A stretch of 64,000 nt of DNA, from the NCBI GenBank assembly GCA_963777515.1, contig CAVZQU010000008.1:331611-395610 (forward strand), read 5' to 3'. Every line of letters begins with the position of its first letter. The stretch's first letter is position 1. The notes under the pieces were generated by a model. That model had not been told where the DNA came from. It saw nothing but the letters and a program-made list of their open reading frames with translations, and did not search any database. Shown here in pieces: positions 9,319 through 18,852 of this stretch. The DNA comes from CAVSWT01 sp963777515. Lineage in GTDB: Bacteria; Bacteroidota; Ignavibacteria; Ignavibacteriales; Ignavibacteriaceae. Position numbers and translations under genes: made by a program.

Positions 9319-10410
9319 TTATTTTATAATTATCATTTTCTTTGTTTGTATAAAATCGCCAGCTTGAAATTGGTAGAAATAAATTCCACTGGGTAGAGAC
9401 GCATGGCGATGCGTCTTTACGGAAATAAAAGTTATTTCATAATTTCCAGGCGATTGTTGTTCATTAACAAGAGTTGCTACTTCTCTACCAAGAATATCAT
9501 AAACTTTTAATTGTACGGACACAGCGCGCTGTGTCTCTAAGGGAATGGAATATTTTATTTTAGTTGTTGGATTAAATGGATTGGGAAAATTTTGAAATAA
9601 ATTATATTGCTGTGGAATTTCCGTATCATTCAAATTATTATCATTAACACTAACCAAAGCACCTGACGATACAAGCTTTGGATCACCCTCACTATCACCG
9701 TGATTATGATAGTAGGCAAAATCTCTTATATCATCTGCGCCATCATTATTGATTCCAAGGTCTTCAAATACATCAAACCTCCAATATCCCACTAACCCGC
9801 TGTCAAGAGATGAATAATAAGCAGGCGGGAGAGTATCATTCATTGCCGCTTGAAGCTGGCTTTGAGAGCGTGCAATATTCCATAATCTAACTTCATCAAT
9901 TGCAGCATAAACGGGCTGCCATGAAACCCCATCAAAATTACTTCCTATTGTGAAATTATTAGAGGATGGTTTTATGCTTGCTTTTCCGGTGCTTAATTCA
10001 TTATCCAGATTTCCGTCAAGATACACTTTTATAGTGTCGCCATCAAAAGTAGCAGCAACATGGTGCCATATTTCATCATTTATTGGTGTATTTCCATCAC
10101 AAAAATATTGTGCCCCATCCATTCCCCAAAATTCAAATCTGATTACATTTGATGGTGTTAAAACTAAATCATATCCGGTTTTGTCAGTATATAGGTATTT
10201 ATCAACAATCCTACCATATCTTCCGGCAGGTTGTGCGGCATCCGCTTTTACCCAGGCTTCAACCGTAATATTTTTTGTAATATTTAAAGTTGTATCATTT
10301 CCGCAATTTAATAAGTCATCCATAGTTTGAAAAGCGTTTTCAGCTACTTGACAAAAAAGAATTGACGAGAATAAAAACAAGGTTATTAAAAGAGAAGTAA
10401 TTACTTTCAT
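9319..10410 (-). CDS. LamG/concanavalin A-like secreted protein with T9SS sorting domain
   Basis: The 363-residue protein has a signal peptide (MKVITSLLITLFLFSSILFC), then a LamG jelly-roll of about residues 20-215 (MDDLLNCGNDTTLNITKNIT, VEAWVKAD, a calcium or ligand loop, DEVRLWNIARSQSQLQAAM, GLVGYWRFD). A linker leads to a type A sorting domain (LFQNFPNPFNPTTKIKYSIP to KKMIIIK). LamG domains usually bind carbohydrate or protein ligands at the surface. The sorting domain holds two palindromic inserts, one at each preferred site, read as VKTHRHASL and LETQRAVSVQ. The frame is intact across both, so the inserts are tolerated. It is oriented with the NTF2/cupin cluster. Confidence 0.85.
   Translation of the reverse strand: MKVITSLLITLFLFSSILFCQVAENAFQTMDDLLNCGNDTTLNITKNITVEAWVKADAAQPAGRYGRIVDKYLYTDKTGYDLVLTPSNVIRFEFWGMDGAQYFCDGNTPINDEIWHHVAATFDGDTIKVYLDGNLDNELSTGKASIKPSSNNFTIGSNFDGVSWQPVYAAIDEVRLWNIARSQSQLQAAMNDTLPPAYYSSLDSGLVGYWRFDVFEDLGINNDGADDIRDFAYYHNHGDSEGDPKLVSSGALVSVNDNNLNDTEIPQQYNLFQNFPNPFNPTTKIKYSIPLETQRAVSVQLKVYDILGREVATLVNEQQSPGNYEITFISVKTHRHASLPSGIYFYQFQAGDFIQTKKMIIIK
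9393..9420. repeat. 28-bp palindromic element inside a sorting domain (site 2)
   Basis: Halves GTAGAGACGCATGG / CGATGCGTCTTTAC. Read as VKTHRHASL in the coding frame, just before the LPSGIYFYQ strand of the LamG protein sorting domain. Confidence 0.85.
9513..9540. repeat. 28-bp palindromic element inside a sorting domain (site 1)
   Basis: Centre ACAGCGCGCTGT. Read as LETQRAVSVQ between YSIP and LKVYDILG. Almost the same core as the copy at 52206, which lies in an unrelated gene. Confidence 0.85.
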
Positions 10411-10481
10411 TAAAATGCCTCCAATGTGATAAATATTAATTTGTTTTCGATATTCTTTTATAAATAATTTTAGGTATCTGT

Positions 10482-10994
10482 TTATTGTTCCTTTGATTTA
10501 CTTGTCATGGTAGAACGATAATTCCCAATATTTACACTACACTTCCAGGCCCCATCATTTTGTTTCTTCCAGATGCAGATATAATTTCCTTTTTGTTTTA
10601 TTGGTTTGCCTTCAATACCGGGTAGTGAAATAGTAAATGTTCCAGTTGTATACCCTAAATCATTTGAGTTTGATACAAATACTTCTGCGGGTATATGTTC
10701 CAAAGAGAAACCGGGAATCGCGCGGTTTTTTATTACTATGTCTTTAATTGACTCTCTTCCAATTACTATAGGGGCCTCCGGAAAATAAAGGACGGCATCT
10801 TCCGACCAAAAAGAAACTATTCGGTCAATATTTGTATCAGCAATTGCCTCGGACCATTCTTTATCTGTAGCAAGCAACTTTAACCGTTCGGATTGGTTGT
10901 CTGAAGTTGAGCAGCTAAAATTTGAATAAACATACAATGAAATAGCCATGTAATAAATTATTTTCAAATTATTTCTTCCGTTTCTCTTTCTCAT
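10482..10994 (-). CDS. DUF4440/SnoaL-like lipoprotein
   Basis: A 170-residue protein with a lipobox-like leader (YYMAISLYVYSNFSC), so it is probably lipid-anchored. The mature part is a DUF4440 NTF2-like domain: KLLATDKEWSEAIADTNIDR, FWSEDAVLYFPEAPIVIGRE, SIKDIV, then GTFTISLPGIEGKPIKQKGN and YICIWKKQNDGAWKCSVNI. It is the most upstream gene of the minus-strand cluster and starts 134 bp from the divergent ToxR/CadC-type regulator. The shared fold with the genes at 5443-6404 and 8258-8701 suggests a locus that handles one class of small ligand. The ligand is unknown. Confidence 0.75.
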   Translation of the reverse strand: MRKRNGRNNLKIIYYMAISLYVYSNFSCSTSDNQSERLKLLATDKEWSEAIADTNIDRIVSFWSEDAVLYFPEAPIVIGRESIKDIVIKNRAIPGFSLEHIPAEVFVSNSNDLGYTTGTFTISLPGIEGKPIKQKGNYICIWKKQNDGAWKCSVNIGNYRSTMTSKSKEQ

Positions 10995-11128
10995 TGAAAT
11001 TTTTAATACAATTACCGGTTAAAATTTTTATTAAAAAAGATTGTTTATTTTATTATTATATTGTAAAATGTTCTACTCACAGTCTTGACAAAATCATTAA
11101 AAAGTTATGATAAAAATCTGCAAAACAT

Positions 11129-13069
11129 ATGAAAACGGATGAAATACAAATTTTTTACTTTGGTGATTTTGTTTTAGATACCAGCGATCATAGTCTAAGA
11201 AAAAAGACAAAACAAATTCATTTGCGCCCCAAGGCTTTTGAAACACTACTGTATTTAGTTAATCATCGTAGTACTTTAGTTAAGAAACAGGATATGTTGG
11301 ATGATTTGTGGCCTGATGTAATTGTAACAGAAAATACATTAAGCCATTGCATTGATGAAGTTCGCAGAGCTTTGCAGGATAATGCACAGGAACCAACATT
11401 TATTCGTACTATTCCAAGAATTGGTTTTAAATTCATTGCAGAGGTTAAAGAATCGGAAACTGATGAAGACAAAGCCGTCAAAAATAGTTTAACAGAGAAT
11501 GAACGCAGAGAAAATATTTATTCTTCAGCAGCGGCAGACAAACAAGAAAATCAAACATTCCTAAGAAGCATTTCTCCAAAGAAGCAGCATGTTTTCATTA
11601 TCTTGATTGTAATTATTTTTCTTGGAATATCTGCCGTGATTATTTTCAATTTGGTGACTAACAATGATACAAAAATTAATTCCATAGCAGTACTTCCATT
11701 TATGAATCTTAATATTGATCCTAACGAAGAATATTTCGCTGATGGGATGACGGAAACATTAATTTCAAACCTGGGGAAATTAAAATCACTAAGAGTAATT
11801 TCACGAACATCGGTGATGACATATAAAAACGCATCCAAGCCGCTGCCGGAAATTGCTAAACAATTAAATGTTGATGCTATTGTTGAAGGATCAGTTTTGA
11901 ATGCAAACGGTTATGTTAGAATAACTGCTAAACTTATCAAAGCAGATAAAGACCAGCTATTGTGGGTTAAAAGCTATAAACGGGATATGCATGATATTCT
12001 GAAATTACAAGGAGAACTTGCACATGAAATAGCTTCTGAGATACAAATTAAGTTAACGCCGGAAGAACATGCAAAAGTTGTTTCGTCCAAATCTGTAAAC
12101 CCCAAAGCCTACATTGCTTATCTTAAAGGGCGCTACTTTTGGAATATGAGAACCGGCGAAGGATTTGAAAAAGCTAAAGAGCAATTTCTTAAAGCTATTG
12201 CTATTGATTCTGAATATGCCCCGGCATATGCGGGTTTGTCCGATACATATTTCCTGCAAGGTAATTACGGAATTATTCAAACAAATGAAGCGACAATAAA
12301 GGCAAAGAAATATGTTACTAAAGCACTTTCATTGGATGAAACATTAGCTGAAGCTCATGTATCTTTGTCGGCGTGCTTATATAATGAATGGGACTTATTA
12401 AGCGCTAAAAGAGAATTGGAAAGAGCCATAGAGCTTAATCCAAATTATGCAACAGCGCATCAATGGTATGCATTCAGTTTAATAAGATCAGGGTTGACGG
12501 AGGAAGGGATTTCAGAGATGAAAAAAGCTACCCGGCTTTCACCATTATCACTGCGAATACAAGTAGATTTGGGACGTGAATTTTATCTTGCCCGTCAATA
12601 TGATAAAGCAATAAACCAATATAAAGAAACACTTGAACTGGATCAGAATTTCCCCCCAACTCATAGTTTACTTGGATTGGTATATCTAAAGAAAGGGGAT
12701 TATAAAAATGCAATAAATGAATTAGAAAAAGGGATGAAGCTTAGAAAGGCTACAATGAGTAGGTATCTAGGATATGTTTATGCTTTAGCCGGAGACTCTG
12801 TTAAAGCAGATAGTTTTCTTAATATATTACTCGATCGATGGAATGAATGGCATGATGGCGCTACTGATATAGCTCTTATTTATGCCGGTTTTGGTAATAA
12901 AGAAAAAACGTTTGAGTGGTTGAAAAAAGCATATGATGAACGTGACACCGGACTGCTTAATCTGATGATAGACCCAGTTTGGGATGCATTTCGAACAGAT
13001 TCGCAATTTCAGAATTTAGTAAATAATATAGAAATTCAAACAAACAAAGCTCATGGCAGTATTATGTAA
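11129..13069 (+). CDS. ToxR/CadC-type transmembrane regulator with TolB-like domain and TPRs
   Basis: Domains in this 646-residue protein: an OmpR/PhoB-type winged helix (about 8-106; FGDFVLDTSDHSLRKKTKQI, ALQDNAQEPTFIRTIPRIGF), a linker, one transmembrane helix (about 153-175; VFIILIVIIFLGISAVIIF), a TolB/FlgO-like alpha/beta domain (SIAVLPFMNLNIDPNEEYFA, DAIVEGSVL), then at least five TPRs (AIAIDSEYAPAYAGLSDTYF, AIELNPNYATAHQWYAFSLI, TLELDQNFPPTHSLLGLVYL). The DNA-binding domain is cytoplasmic and the TolB/TPR part faces the periplasm, so it is a one-component membrane signal receptor. It is divergent from the NTF2/cupin/flavoprotein cluster, which it may control; that link is inferred from position. 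Confidence 0.85.
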   Translation: MKTDEIQIFYFGDFVLDTSDHSLRKKTKQIHLRPKAFETLLYLVNHRSTLVKKQDMLDDLWPDVIVTENTLSHCIDEVRRALQDNAQEPTFIRTIPRIGFKFIAEVKESETDEDKAVKNSLTENERRENIYSSAAADKQENQTFLRSISPKKQHVFIILIVIIFLGISAVIIFNLVTNNDTKINSIAVLPFMNLNIDPNEEYFADGMTETLISNLGKLKSLRVISRTSVMTYKNASKPLPEIAKQLNVDAIVEGSVLNANGYVRITAKLIKADKDQLLWVKSYKRDMHDILKLQGELAHEIASEIQIKLTPEEHAKVVSSKSVNPKAYIAYLKGRYFWNMRTGEGFEKAKEQFLKAIAIDSEYAPAYAGLSDTYFLQGNYGIIQTNEATIKAKKYVTKALSLDETLAEAHVSLSACLYNEWDLLSAKRELERAIELNPNYATAHQWYAFSLIRSGLTEEGISEMKKATRLSPLSLRIQVDLGREFYLARQYDKAINQYKETLELDQNFPPTHSLLGLVYLKKGDYKNAINELEKGMKLRKATMSRYLGYVYALAGDSVKADSFLNILLDRWNEWHDGATDIALIYAGFGNKEKTFEWLKKAYDERDTGLLNLMIDPVWDAFRTDSQFQNLVNNIEIQTNKAHGSIM

Positions 13070-13162
13070 AACTATTTAGAAGTACTTTTCTTCTCACGTA
13101 GTTACTTATATAATTTCACTTTAACATTTAAATTTTTCCTTCATATTATTAAAAGACTTTCG

Positions 13163-14950
13163 TTATTTAAGCAGCAGCATCTTTTTAGTTTTAATAAAGC
13201 CTCCAGTTTTCAAAGTATAAAAGTAAACTCCGCTTGAAAGATTTGCTGCATTAAATTCAACTTCATAATTTCCCGGTTGTTGTTGCTATGTTTACAAGAG
13301 TTGCAACTTCTCTTCCGAGTATATCATAAACTCTCAATTGTACGGACATCGGCATGCTGTGCTTCTACGAGAGGGAATGGAATATTTTATTTTTGTTGTT
13401 GGATTAAATGGGTTTGGATAATTTTGACTTAAAGTATAATTGGAAGGTATTGAATTACTGCTCTCATTTTCAGTAATTCCTGTAATATGATGTGTTATGT
13501 TGGTAACTAATGATTTATAAGCCGAATCGGCACTTGCTGATATTTTCTTTAATTCAGTAATGCTTTCAAGATGATCGCTTCCACTTACAGCAGCTAAAGC
13601 AACAACTACCTCAGCCGTATCTCCCATGGATAAATTAAAAGGCCCATTAATTAAATACATACTTCTATCTCCTGCTTTATCAAACTTACCATCTATTTTC
13701 CCTGTCCCTGCAACCGGGTCTCCATCCAGAAGATATGTTCCATTATTTATAATGTCGGTTATGGATGCCGGAAATGAATTGCCGGCTGGATAAGGCAACG
13801 CAGGTGATTTTCCTCTAAAAATATTATAATAATTTGCTCTAGTATCTGAGTAAGGGTCGGGATTTATCCATGAACCACCGTTGTTTCTAACATATACAAA
13901 AGAACTCAAATGATTCTTATTAACATATTTGTACCCTTTTCTCCAATTTAAATTTATAGATGCACTGTCATTTGAATTACCGGATTTTTGAGAAACTCCG
14001 CTTAAAATAGTATATCCAACAGCAGGAGGAATCATTCCCAAGGGCTGATAAACAGCATCTGAATCATTTGCATTATATGCATATCCTAGATTCAGTGCGG
14101 GGTCACAACCGGCATAATCATCTGTTCCATCCCCAACATCCGGATCAGCAAATTGTACAATATACATACTGTCAATAGTTGAATTTGGATTTGAATTAGA
14201 CGTGCCTTTATAAACAAGATTAACTTTTTTGAAAATAACATTATCCAGTCTTTTGTTCAAATTATAAGCCCAATAGGTTTCAGAAATATTTATCCCGGTT
14301 TTGGGAGAGCCAAATAAATAAAATTGATCGTCATACTGTATAAATAAAGTTTGCGAAGCGCCTGAAACTCCTGGTATATCAATATTAGGATCATATTTTC
14401 CATTTTTATCGACATCATCATACGGGGCTCCCATTTCAGCAGGCCATTCCTGCCAGTCAGCTTGATATAATTTACGCACAGAATCAATTTGATCTTGGCT
14501 TACACTTCCAGCATCTATACTAAAATATGCAGCTGCATCTTCCGAAATATCACCACTAGTATAATCAGGCCTAACTCTGAAAACATGTATAGCAGGAGTT
14601 CCGCCACTGGCATAATATGCCCCATTTACTCTAACATCAAAAGAATTTTCGTCGTTTATTTTTCCACCCCAAAGAATTCCATCTGAAAATATTACGCCCG
14701 CAACAGAACCTTTAGGAAAAGAGCCGTTCCATGTTGAAGCAACTTTCCAATCATGGAAACCAGAAGAAGTTACCCATGATGTAAGATTGTTTATATCAAT
14801 TATGTTTTCAGATGGGCCGTCTTGTACTTCGGCAGTTAACGGCTTTTTATTATTTACTAATTTTTTATCCTTTGCTGATATATTAATAAGGGGTACTGAT
14901 ATCAACAAAACGAAACAAGCAAGGAATGCATTTTTACTTTTGCATTTCAT
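13163..14950 (-). CDS. Secreted protein of unknown function with T9SS sorting domain (two frameshifts)
   Basis: A signal peptide is followed by about 490 residues of a beta-rich protein with a calcium-loop-like DDVDKNGKYDPNIDIPG, then a sorting domain (YTLSQNYPNPFNPTTKIKYS). The main frame ends at 13334 (SRRSTACRCPYN). The rest of the domain continues in two further frames: LRVYDILGREVATLVN to about 13285, then NYEVEFNAANLSSGVYFY to KKMLLLK with TAA at 13163. Two indels therefore restore a product of about 595 residues. One break lies at an irregular 29-bp palindrome copy, so palindrome decay and frameshift may be linked. Large Ignavibacteria proteins of this type are presumed surface or secreted; the function is unknown. 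Confidence 0.65.
13340..13368. repeat. Degenerate 29-bp palindromic element in a sorting domain (site 1)
   Basis: Ends GTACGGAC / GCTTCTAC around centre GGCATGC, one base longer than the standard 28. The coding frame is lost within or next to it. Confidence 0.7.
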
Positions 14951-15202
14951 GTTTTCCTCCAGAAATAATAAAAGATTGGTTTTATTCTAATGCGTATTTT
15001 TTAGCTGATTAGGTTCAAACAATTATAGATTTTTTAGGTAAGTAGATTTTGGAAAAAGGTTTATTTGTTAGAAATGATTTTTTATAAACCGGTTGTGAAG
15101 CAAATAACCTTAAAAAAGACTATAGTAATAAAAAGCTGTGAATTAATTTTGGGGTGACAGAGAGGTATAAAATATTACCCATTACCTAGTAAAAATTAAA
15201 CA

Positions 15203-15228
15203 TTCTGCCTGATTGTGAACAGGCAGAA
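15203..15228 (-). terminator. Hairpin downstream of the beta-propeller gene
   Basis: TTCTGCCT / AGGCAGAA stem with a 10-base loop, followed on the minus strand by a T-rich stretch (TGTTTAATTTTT). It fits termination of the gene ending at 15265. The remaining DNA between 14951 and 15264 shows no coding signal. Confidence 0.5.
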
Positions 15229-15264
15229 CGATAGTTAAAATAATTTTAATAATTATTAATTCAA

Positions 15265-17357
15265 TTATTTCATTAAAATCATTTTTTTTGTTTGAACAAA
15301 ATTTCCAACTTTTAATTGGTAGAAATAAACACCGCTTGAAAGAGTGGAGGCATCAAATGTTACTTCATAATTCCCCGGCTGCTGTTTTTTGTTAACCAGA
15401 GTTGCTACCCCTCTCCCGAGGATGTCATAAACTCGCAGCTGTACAGACGGGGCATGCCCCGTCTCTACGGAAGGAATGGAGTATTTAATTTTTGTAGTTG
15501 GGTTAAATGGATTGGGATAATTTTGTTCCAGGGAAAAATGTTCCGGGACAGAAACAGAATTATTCACAGAAGTTATAACTTCAGAAAGAGGCCGCCTCCA
15601 TACGCCGCCGTCAGCAGAAGCTGCAAACATATAACTATCATTAACAGCTAAACTATAAATATCTCTTGAATTATAACCATCGCTTACGCTTTCCCAGCTT
15701 TGTCCTCCATCATAAGATTTTAGTATCTGATTATATTGGCCTATAAAAATTCCTCCGTTATAAAAGAAAAATGAGTATGCATAAGAGTTATTAAGTTGAT
15801 TCCAGCTGGTGTCATTTAATCCGGTTTTGTAAAATCCATCATTTGTTGCCAGGTAAACCGAAGAATCTTTGAAAGCAATACCGTAAGTTATAGGACTGGA
15901 AAATCCATTGTTGAACTGAGACCAATTTGCTCCCCCATCCGTTGAACGATAAACACCATTTACATCTGTACCTGCATATACAACGTCTCCTAAAACGGCT
16001 AATGAATTTATGCCTGGATAATGTCCCGGGCTCGTACTCAAGCCGTTATTCACCGTATCCCATGTGCTTCCATTATCTGTAGATTTTAATATTCCAGCAC
16101 CTCTAAAACCGGCGTATATTACAGAATCATTTATTGATATTGCTGTGAAAGAAGCATTTGGTACATAATATGTTTTTACCCATTTATTATTAACTGCGTC
16201 TAATTTATAAATGCCGTCTTTGACAACAGCATAATAATTATTATTAAAGATTTGAATATTAATAATTTCGCTCAAATCTATTCCATCATTATATCTTTGC
16301 CATGAATCCCCATCATCTGTGGATTTATAAACACCCCCTTCTGTTGCGGCAAGGACATCATTGTTTTTTGTGACAAGTGCATTAATTCTGCTTCCTATTA
16401 TTCCTTTGTTTGATAATGCCCAGGTATAGCCTCCATCCGTTGAACGATAAATGCCGTTGCCGTAAGTAGCTATAAAAACATTTGATCCGCTTCCTTCTAT
16501 ATCCTCGAAAGAATTCATGGTTGAATCAACCTGAATTTCAGACCAGGAAGTCCCTTCATCCGAAGAAATATAAAATGTGTTATCATAAAAACGTCCAATC
16601 AAATTTCCGTTTAAAAAATATAAATCATAAAAGGAGCTATTCTCCCCTCCACTGCCGTCTCGTTGAGACCATGAATCACCAAAATCTGTGGATATATAAA
16701 TACTTGAATTGACGCTGGAATTTGCTGCAATTAATTTGGAGCCATCGAATGTTATTGAAGAAGTTGTTAATTCATTAGATCCGTTTTTTAATAATTCCCA
16801 GGAATTACCTTTATCAGACGACCGAAACAATTGCCCTATTGAATTCCCTGCAAACAAAAAAGAGCTGTCGGATTTAATAAAATTAATTGTTCCTGTAATT
16901 AATGAATCGTTTAACTTTTCCCAGGAAGCGCCATCATCAGTTGAGCGATAAAGTCCGTCTGGAGACGGGGCATAAACATTTTGCCCGGCAATAGATAAAA
17001 AATAAACATACTTATTTGCAATGGTAGTATCGGTAATCTTATTCCATGAATCGCCGCTATTTGTAGAATGATAGATTTCACTTGATCTATTAAAAACAAA
17101 CAAATCATTTCCTTTTCCGGCAAGAGTTCTGCAATCTCTTAGAAAATCGAAACCTTCAATTTGTAGACCAGGAAGCTCCATTATCTGATGATTTATAAAT
17201 TCCGCTTCCCGAGATATTTGCAAACACAGTAGTGCCGTTGTCATAAACATTAGTCGCTCTGCCGCCCAAACGGGCCTTTTGTCTGCATCCACTGAGCAAA
17301 TAATAGTTGAGTTGTAAATAATCCTAAAAAAGTAAATAATATAAAAATTCTTTTCAT
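15265..17357 (-). CDS. YCF48/BNR-type beta-propeller secreted protein with T9SS sorting domain (two frameshifts near the 5' end)
   Basis: The true start is the ATG at 17357, giving MKRIFILFTFLGLFTTQLLF and AQWMQTKGPFG; the frame then shifts to GGRATNVYDNGTTVFANISG and IYKSSDNGASWSTN, and shifts again to the long frame that starts IEGFDFLRDCRTL. The body repeats a sensor-like motif about every 40-60 residues (YRSTDDGASWEKLND, YISTDFGDSWSQRDG, YRSTDGGYTWALSNK, YKSTDDGDSWQRYND, YRSTDGGANWSQFNN). This is the YCF48/BNR pattern of sialidase-like and photosystem assembly propellers. It ends in a sorting domain with a palindromic insert. A surface-exposed, non-enzymatic propeller is likely. The intact product would be about 695 residues. 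Confidence 0.8.
15441..15468. repeat. 28-bp palindromic element inside a sorting domain (site 1)
   Basis: Core GACGGGGCATGCCCCGTC. Read as VETGHAPSVQ. Identical over 28 bp to the copies at 17940 and 23618. Confidence 0.9.
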
Positions 17358-17817
17358 AGTCTTTGGTTTCCTAATAAGTTTGTTATCAAAATTTTATGAA
17401 ATGTTGTTTGAATAAAATCATTTTCAATTTAATAGCCGGCGCAGATGTGTTTTATTGCGCCATCCCCGGAATTTTTAATGGAATGAATAAATACGAATAA
17501 AAAAGAAAAAGGTAAATTTTTCATTAAAGCTCCTGATCGTTTATTAGAGTTATTATAAAATTATTTAGTCGTTATTTTCTGGTCATGTATAATGCACACC
17601 TGCGGTTAAAGGCATGCGGTAAGAATAAAAACAAATTAATTTTTATGTGCGGATATGTCAAATTAATTTTTTTTAATAAAACTTTGTCTGTGATTTAAAT
17701 AATATAATTGAAAGAGGTTAGGCAGTAAGTAAAAAAATAATATTTTTCCCCAAGGAGTTATCTTTCATGTTTAAATATAGTTGCCTGCTTTTAATTGATA
17801 AAAGCAACCCTCTCTTG

Positions 17818-17845
17818 GTAGGGGCGAATAATTATTCGCCCTTAC
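17818..17845. repeat. 28-bp palindromic element (site 2 of an orphan sorting domain)
   Basis: Core GGGCGAATAATTATTCGCCC. Nearly identical to the copy at 23495 and the degraded copy at 55936. Confidence 0.85.
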
Positions 17846-17939
17846 ATTTGGCTTAAACTCAACTTTATAATTACCTGGCGGCTGTTGTTTATTAACAAGG
17901 GGGCAACATCTCTTCCAAGGATATCGAAAATCTTAAGTT

Positions 17940-17967
17940 GTACAGACGGGGCATGCCCCGTCTCTAC
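17940..17967. repeat. 28-bp palindromic element (site 1 of an orphan sorting domain)
   Basis: Identical over 28 bp to the copies at 15441 and 23618 (core GACGGGGCATGCCCCGTC). Confidence 0.9.
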
Positions 17968-18004
17968 TGATAGAATTGAGTATTTAATTTTTTTATTTAT
18001 ATCC

Positions 18005-18032
18005 TTAGGGACATAGCATGCTATGTCCCTAC
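18005..18032. repeat. 28-bp palindromic element outside any gene
   Basis: Core GGGACATAGCATGCTATGTCCC with right end CTAC. It lies 44 bp beyond the SCO1 stop, next to the decayed sorting domain. Confidence 0.8.
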
Positions 18033-18075
18033 ATTGAAAATCAAATGACTTATTCTGTTTTAATATTGGGTGTGC

Positions 18076-18834
18076 TTAGCTTTTCTTCGGATTTACTTTT
18101 TTAATTATTACTATCACAACACCAACAGTTAAAAGTCCGGTAAAAAGCACAAGCATCATAACAAACATGTCTTTCCCTTTGGGCACAAAGCTGAAGCATG
18201 TTTTTAATACATTTGCAATTGTTGATGTTACATTACCTTGAGAGGCATTGTCTATTGCCATCTCAAATGTTGAAGGCAGTATTCTGAAGTTGCCGGTTTT
18301 TTGAAATGACGGGTCCATGTATTGAACAATTTTTCCGTCTTTATCAAGAAAGATTAAAACTCCTTTGTGTAAAAATCCTCCGTAGGTTCTTTTAAAATGA
18401 AACCCGGCAATATCAGTTAGTTGATAAATGTTGGTGCTGTCGCCGGTTAAAAATGTCCAGGCTGTTTCCGGAATTTTTCTTTCGCTTAAGCCCAGCATAG
18501 CAAACTTTTTTTCTGCAGCCATTTTTGGAGTTTCATTTTGGTCAACGCTGATGCTGATGATATTGTAATCTTTTCCCGGTTCTTGTTTTACTCTGCCGAC
18601 CACATCTGCAATTTCACTCATAAGCGGAGTGCAGATTCCAAGGCATTGATAATAACAGAAATCAAGCACGGTTGGTTTGTTGACCAGGTCTTTTAATAAA
18701 ACCGTATCCCCTTTTGAGTTTAAGAATTTTAAGTTTAAAGGAATTGTCTTTCCAAGATGCTGTACAACTTCCGCAGAATTATAATCTGCGTATGAAGTGC
18801 TGAATAATAAAAACAAGCTTATAAGTATTGTCAT
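18076..18834 (-). CDS. SCO1/SenC-family copper chaperone or redox protein
   Basis: The 252-residue product starts at the ATG at 18834, just before a good signal peptide (MTILISLFLLFSTSYAD). The open frame continues upstream to 19116 only because an interspersed repeat was read through; those 94 residues are not part of the protein. SCO features are clear: a thioredoxin fold with the copper motif CLGIC (CxxxC, in TVLDFCYYQCLGICTPLMSE), the distal His in GGFLHKG, and VDQNETP. After the domain comes an extra C-terminal transmembrane helix (FVMMLVLFTGLLTVGVVIVI). SCO proteins deliver copper to the CuA site of cytochrome oxidase; the oxidase genes are not in the window. The ribosome site is weak and lies in repeat DNA. 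Confidence 0.88.
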   Translation of the reverse strand: MTILISLFLLFSTSYADYNSAEVVQHLGKTIPLNLKFLNSKGDTVLLKDLVNKPTVLDFCYYQCLGICTPLMSEIADVVGRVKQEPGKDYNIISISVDQNETPKMAAEKKFAMLGLSERKIPETAWTFLTGDSTNIYQLTDIAGFHFKRTYGGFLHKGVLIFLDKDGKIVQYMDPSFQKTGNFRILPSTFEMAIDNASQGNVTSTIANVLKTCFSFVPKGKDMFVMMLVLFTGLLTVGVVIVIIKKVNPKKS

Positions 18835-18852
18835 CCCGAATCTGCGCATCAA

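Larger units (their letters stand above)
17763..18003 (-). pseudogene. Orphan degenerate sorting-domain fragment
   Basis: On the minus strand, 18000 to about 17780 still encodes broken pieces of a sorting domain: ILSVETGHAPSVQLKIFDIL, GRDVA, then a shifted VIIKLSLSQM and, in another frame, VRANNYSPLP and CFYQLKAGNYI. There is no upstream partner, since the next minus-strand gene start is 17357 in the opposite sense of flow and SCO1 ends at 18076. It carries palindromic elements at both usual sites plus a third just outside. It looks like the remains of a deleted gene. The interval 17358-17760 shows nothing else I can support. Confidence 0.65.

Noticed and set aside
15441..15468. Palindromes as rho-independent terminators
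   Set aside because: They lie inside coding sequence, lack T-runs and are read through in frame.
15265..17357. Sialidase function from the BNR-like repeats
   Set aside because: The catalytic residues and RIP motif of sialidases are absent; only the repeat motif is shared.
17818..18032. Palindromes read as a CRISPR array
   Set aside because: Spacing is irregular, units are palindromic and differ in their centres, and no cas gene is present.
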